This document shows, piece by piece, positions 6,243-7,947 of a stretch of DNA of 7,947 nucleotides. The notes below the pieces were generated by a model. The model was given only the letters and a program-made list of their open reading frames with translations. It made no database searches and had not been told where the DNA came from. Every line of letters starts with the position of its first letter. The first letter of the stretch is position 1. The translations under genes were made by a program, and so were the position numbers. Source of the stretch: GCA-001856825 sp049965815 (GTDB lineage Archaea; Thermoplasmatota; Thermoplasmata; Thermoplasmatales; GCA-001856825); NCBI GenBank assembly GCA_049965815.1, contig JBMFVV010000033.1, forward strand, positions 1 to 7,947, in the 5' to 3' direction.

Positions 6243-6258
6243 AATAAAAGGATAAATA
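6243..6258. promoter_or_regulatory. Back-to-back divergent TATA boxes
   Basis: The 56-base spacer between the two transporter starts holds two TATA-like boxes only two bases apart. One is TTTTATT on the minus strand (6243-6249), centred 24 bases before the EamA GTG. The other is ATAAATA on the plus strand (6252-6258), centred 24 bases before the ATG at 6279. Both fit leaderless starts. TBP and TFB bound at one box would cover the other, so the two genes probably compete for initiation. Confidence 0.6.
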
Positions 6259-6278
6259 CAATGTAAAAATCAACTGCG

Positions 6279-6923
6279 ATGTTTCTGGATCCTGCCATAT
6301 TTCTAGCTGCAATGGGAATTACCCTCCTAGAAATTTCAGAGGCATCTGCCGTCGGACTGGCAATTTCCCCAGAGGGTGGGAATAAGGTGTTCCTTTATGT
6401 TGCCTTTGGAGTTCTTATAGTGTTCATTATTGCGTTTGCAGTTGGTCAGCAGATCGCACGTCTACCCATAATATATATAAGGATAGTAGCCGGGGTCCTG
6501 CTGCTATACTTCGGTCTCAGGCTTTCAAGAAGTGCCAGAAGGGCAGTTTTAAGATCCAGAAGTTCCGTACCGTCTAAAGATGAAGGTATAGAGAAGGGGG
6601 TATTCTACACCGCATTTACTGTTGGACTTGTAGAAGCATTCGAGGCTGCCATAGTTCTCGTTGCCCTGATCCCGAACAATTTCTATTCCACTCTCTATGG
6701 GATGACGTCAGGACTTGTTGTCGTGATCGTAGGAACTGCGATTCTAAAGTCACACGTCAGGAAGATAAAGCAGGCCAACATGAAAGTTGTGGTAGCCGCA
6801 CTTCTCCTTTCATTTTCAGCCTTCTGGTTCGCAGAGGCTGCGATTAAAGTATCTGATCTATGGTTGATACCTTTATTCATCATATTTGGGTTGGCCGTGT
6901 ACTTCTTTGCCCACAGAAAATAG
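6279..6923 (+). CDS. LysE/FTR1-like membrane protein with two E-x2-E helices
   Basis: A 214-residue membrane protein with six to seven helices (about 5-29, 36-56, 62-82, 107-131, 139-157, 168-188 and 193-211). Two halves look like an internal duplication: helix 1 has G-I-T-L-L-E18-I-S-E21-A and helix 4 has F-T-V-G-L-V-E119-A-F-E122-A. They are joined by an Arg/Ser-rich cytoplasmic loop (81-106). Paired membrane glutamates in duplicated halves are the substrate-binding pattern of cation transporters such as the iron permease FTR1 (R-E-G-x-E) and GDT1 (E-x-G-D), and of an uncharacterised archaeal group I recall as COG4280. A further glutamate, E186, sits in a late helix. A divalent metal or other cation is the likely cargo (inference). 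Start and TATA box are well matched. It is divergent from the EamA gene. Confidence 0.75.
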   Translation: MFLDPAIFLAAMGITLLEISEASAVGLAISPEGGNKVFLYVAFGVLIVFIIAFAVGQQIARLPIIYIRIVAGVLLLYFGLRLSRSARRAVLRSRSSVPSKDEGIEKGVFYTAFTVGLVEAFEAAIVLVALIPNNFYSTLYGMTSGLVVVIVGTAILKSHVRKIKQANMKVVVAALLLSFSAFWFAEAAIKVSDLWLIPLFIIFGLAVYFFAHRK

Positions 6924-6931
6924 AAACAGGC

Positions 6932-6958
6932 TTGAGAATGATCATGAACATTTCTCAA
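6932..6958. terminator. Hairpin after the E-x2-E membrane gene
   Basis: TTGAGAA (6932-6938) pairs with TTCTCAA (6952-6958) around a 13-base loop, nine bases past the stop at 6923. Seven perfect pairs, with no strong T run after it. It may contribute to termination of the plus-strand gene. Confidence 0.35.
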
Positions 6959-6966
6959 TATCAATC

Positions 6967-7012
6967 GTAGAACCGAAGGATGGAAATCAAGCCATTTTCC
7001 ATCCCGTTCTAC
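6967..7012. terminator. Strong two-part hairpin between convergent genes
   Basis: Outer arms GTAGAAC (6967-6973) and GTTCTAC (7006-7012) pair perfectly over seven bases. Inner arms GGATGGAAA (6978-6986) and TTTCCATCC (6996-7004) pair over nine bases around a nine-base loop, with a 4/1 internal loop between the stems. It overlaps the last eight codons and stop of the minus-strand gene (stop 6987-6989). It could end or stabilise transcripts from both strands. Confidence 0.5.
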
Positions 7013-7349
7013 TGAACCAGTTCCTTACCCCCCTTGGTACGATCAGGTAAATGAATACGAATAATCCAAGAACAGTTCCCACAGGGAAATTTAGAAAAGC
7101 AACAACAACTGCCATCAATATCCCCAGCACCCATCCTATAGCCAATCCACGCCAAAACGAGTAAGATATGAATATCCATGTCAACCCTAATAAGAGGTAA
7201 AGAGGGAACGATATCCAACTTGGGAAGTGCGGTCCAAATGGAAGGGCTAAGATAAAGAAAGTAAATGTCACGAATGAGCGCAGAATCTCTGCCAATCCTA
7301 TCAGGAATGCAACGACTGCAAGAAATGCAATACCTAGCGGTCTGCCCAT
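6987..7349 (-). CDS. Small four-helix membrane protein, unknown function
   Basis: A 120-residue membrane protein that begins M-G-R-P-L-G, then about four helices (6-26, 29-66 partly broken by a Pro-rich P-F-G-P-H-F-P loop near 51-57, 62-85 and 87-113) and a basic tail, P-R-G-V-R-N-W-F. An RPxG start, a W-x-G turn in the middle (F-W-R-G-L-A) and a Y-L-x-x-P-x-V-R ending resemble small archaeal membrane proteins of the DUF7144-like type, from memory; function unknown. The frame is open back to 7391, but the ATG at 7349 is chosen because a TTTATATA box (complement of 7369-7376) lies 24 bases upstream of it. The longer version would place that box inside the gene. Confidence 0.75.
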   Translation of the reverse strand: MGRPLGIAFLAVVAFLIGLAEILRSFVTFTFFILALPFGPHFPSWISFPLYLLLGLTWIFISYSFWRGLAIGWVLGILMAVVVAFLNFPVGTVLGLFVFIYLIVPRGVRNWFSRTGWKMA

Positions 7350-7368
7350 ACTGTTCTTTAGGATAACA

Positions 7369-7376
7369 TATATAAA
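7369..7376 (-). promoter_or_regulatory. TATA box fixing the start at 7349
   Basis: TTTATATA on the minus strand, centred 24 bases upstream of the second Met codon of the open frame. It is one of the best TATA matches in the window and argues for a leaderless start at 7349. Confidence 0.65.
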
Positions 7377-7518
7377 ACAAGTTTGGTACAATTATCTACG
7401 TTATGTCACACTGATCAAATCAAGTAGGCATCATAGAAATGCAGTTAATGGAATCTAATGCCATTCTTAAATGATCTAGTCTGGTTAGCCTGCGTTATGA
7501 CATGACCTATTGCAATAT

Positions 7519-7545
7519 GCCCGGTAAATCTTAAAATACCTGGGC
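7519..7545. terminator. Hairpin downstream of the small hypothetical gene
   Basis: GCCCGGTA (7519-7526) pairs with TACCTGGGC (7537-7545), eight pairs with one bulged base and a ten-base AT-rich loop. It lies about 35 bases past the stop of the minus-strand gene at 7579, so it may terminate that transcript. The rest of 7378-7578 contains no gene that I can support. Confidence 0.35.
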
Positions 7546-7578
7546 TTTGATTCTCGTTAAACGCTTAAGATCAGGGGA

Positions 7579-7785
7579 CTACCAGTGTTTCCAGGATATA
7601 TCTCCATTCTCGTCAACGCAGCATTGTTTCGTCTCTTCGTAATCCGAGCCTCTAGTTGGAAAGAATGCAATGGTCAGATACCATTTCCCATCCTCCAGGA
7701 TCCTTTCATGAATCTCTAGGTTGTCAATTCCGAATACACTCTTCATCTTCTTCCTAACAATAGATTCTGCCTCTCTTGCGTCCAT
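7579..7785 (-). CDS. Small PepSY-like hypothetical protein
   Basis: A 68-residue soluble, charged protein without signal peptide or membrane helix. It has an N-terminal helix (D-A-R-E-A-E-S-I-V-R-K-K), a strand region G-K-W-Y-L-T-I-A-F-F, and a closing V-D-E-N-G-D-I turn. This helix, strands, then D-x-x-G-x-I layout recalls a single PepSY domain, but the match is weak and no function follows. Two adjacent cysteines (C-C) precede the last turn. The ATG at 7785 is preferred to the TTG two codons upstream; a GTGAG motif (complement of 7794-7798) eight bases before it could serve as a ribosome site. TTTAAG (complement of 7823-7828) may be its TATA box with a short leader. No operon partners. Confidence 0.55.
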   Translation of the reverse strand: MDAREAESIVRKKMKSVFGIDNLEIHERILEDGKWYLTIAFFPTRGSDYEETKQCCVDENGDISWKHW

Positions 7786-7894
7786 TTTCAATTCTCACTT
7801 TCATTTCAATTTGAATACTGCTCTTAAATTTTTCTTTAGGAGAGATTTGAAAAGCTATGTTTTATCCATCTTATACTTTTGAAAAATCCCATAA

Positions 7895-7947
7895 TGGGCC
7901 CGGCCGGATTTGAACCGGCGGCCTCCGCCTTGTAAGGGCGACGTCAT
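7895..7947 (-). tRNA. tRNA-Val (TAC), 3' part
   Basis: The window ends inside this gene. The visible 53 bases give the anticodon arm TCGCC-CTTACAA-GGCGG, with anticodon TAC reading GTA codons. The T arm is GCCGG-TTCAAAT-CCGGC. The 3' acceptor strand is CGGGCCC with discriminator A (complement of 7895). The 5' acceptor strand and most of the D arm lie beyond 7947. No CCA is encoded. Confidence 0.9.

Noticed and set aside
1..7947. CRISPR array, toxin-antitoxin pair, defence island or biosynthetic cluster
   Set aside because: No spaced direct repeats, no paired small toxin and antitoxin genes, and no nuclease, helicase or synthetase genes. Genes are mostly single units in alternating orientation.

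Overview
The window looks like chromosomal DNA from a moderately AT-rich archaeon, most likely of the Thermoplasmata/Thermoplasmatales type (inference). Evidence: the tRNA genes have no encoded CCA, and nearly every protein gene has a TATA-like box centred about 24-28 bases before its start codon with no room for a leader. That spacing is typical of leaderless archaeal transcription. The protein families present also fit an archaeon. I see no CRISPR array, toxin-antitoxin pair or other defence system.

Left part (1-1670) is a tRNA-centred, decayed accessory zone. A minus-strand gene for a small secreted, sequon-rich protein (64-521) is split by a one-base frameshift. Next comes an almost gene-free stretch with a possible coding scrap, then divergent tRNA-Gly(GCC) and tRNA-Arg(TCG) genes. 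Just downstream of tRNA-Arg, three-frame translation reveals what looks like a broken N-terminal part of a tyrosine integrase (about 1152-1566), the kind of scar an integrated element leaves beside a tRNA gene.

Middle part (1672-3351): an intact OsmC-family gene that keeps only one of the two usual redox cysteines. A minus-strand relic of the C-terminal end of an IS4-like transposase, with at least one frameshift and an internal stop, comes next. A DUF998-type six-helix membrane protein follows.

Right part (3649-7947) is a compact housekeeping and membrane block. Inorganic pyrophosphatase (minus) is divergent from a threonine-synthase-family PLP enzyme (plus), which converges on an EamA/DMT transporter (minus). 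The transporter shares a 56-base divergent promoter with a LysE/FTR1-like membrane protein carrying two E-x2-E repeats (plus). That gene converges across strong hairpins on a small four-helix membrane protein (minus). A small PepSY-like hypothetical gene and the 3' part of tRNA-Val(TAC) complete the window.

Genes are mostly single transcription units in alternating orientation, so there is little operon evidence for shared function. The most interesting points are the integrase scar at tRNA-Arg, the back-to-back TATA boxes between the two transporter genes, the double-glutamate membrane protein, and the altered catalytic features of the OsmC and ThrC homologues.
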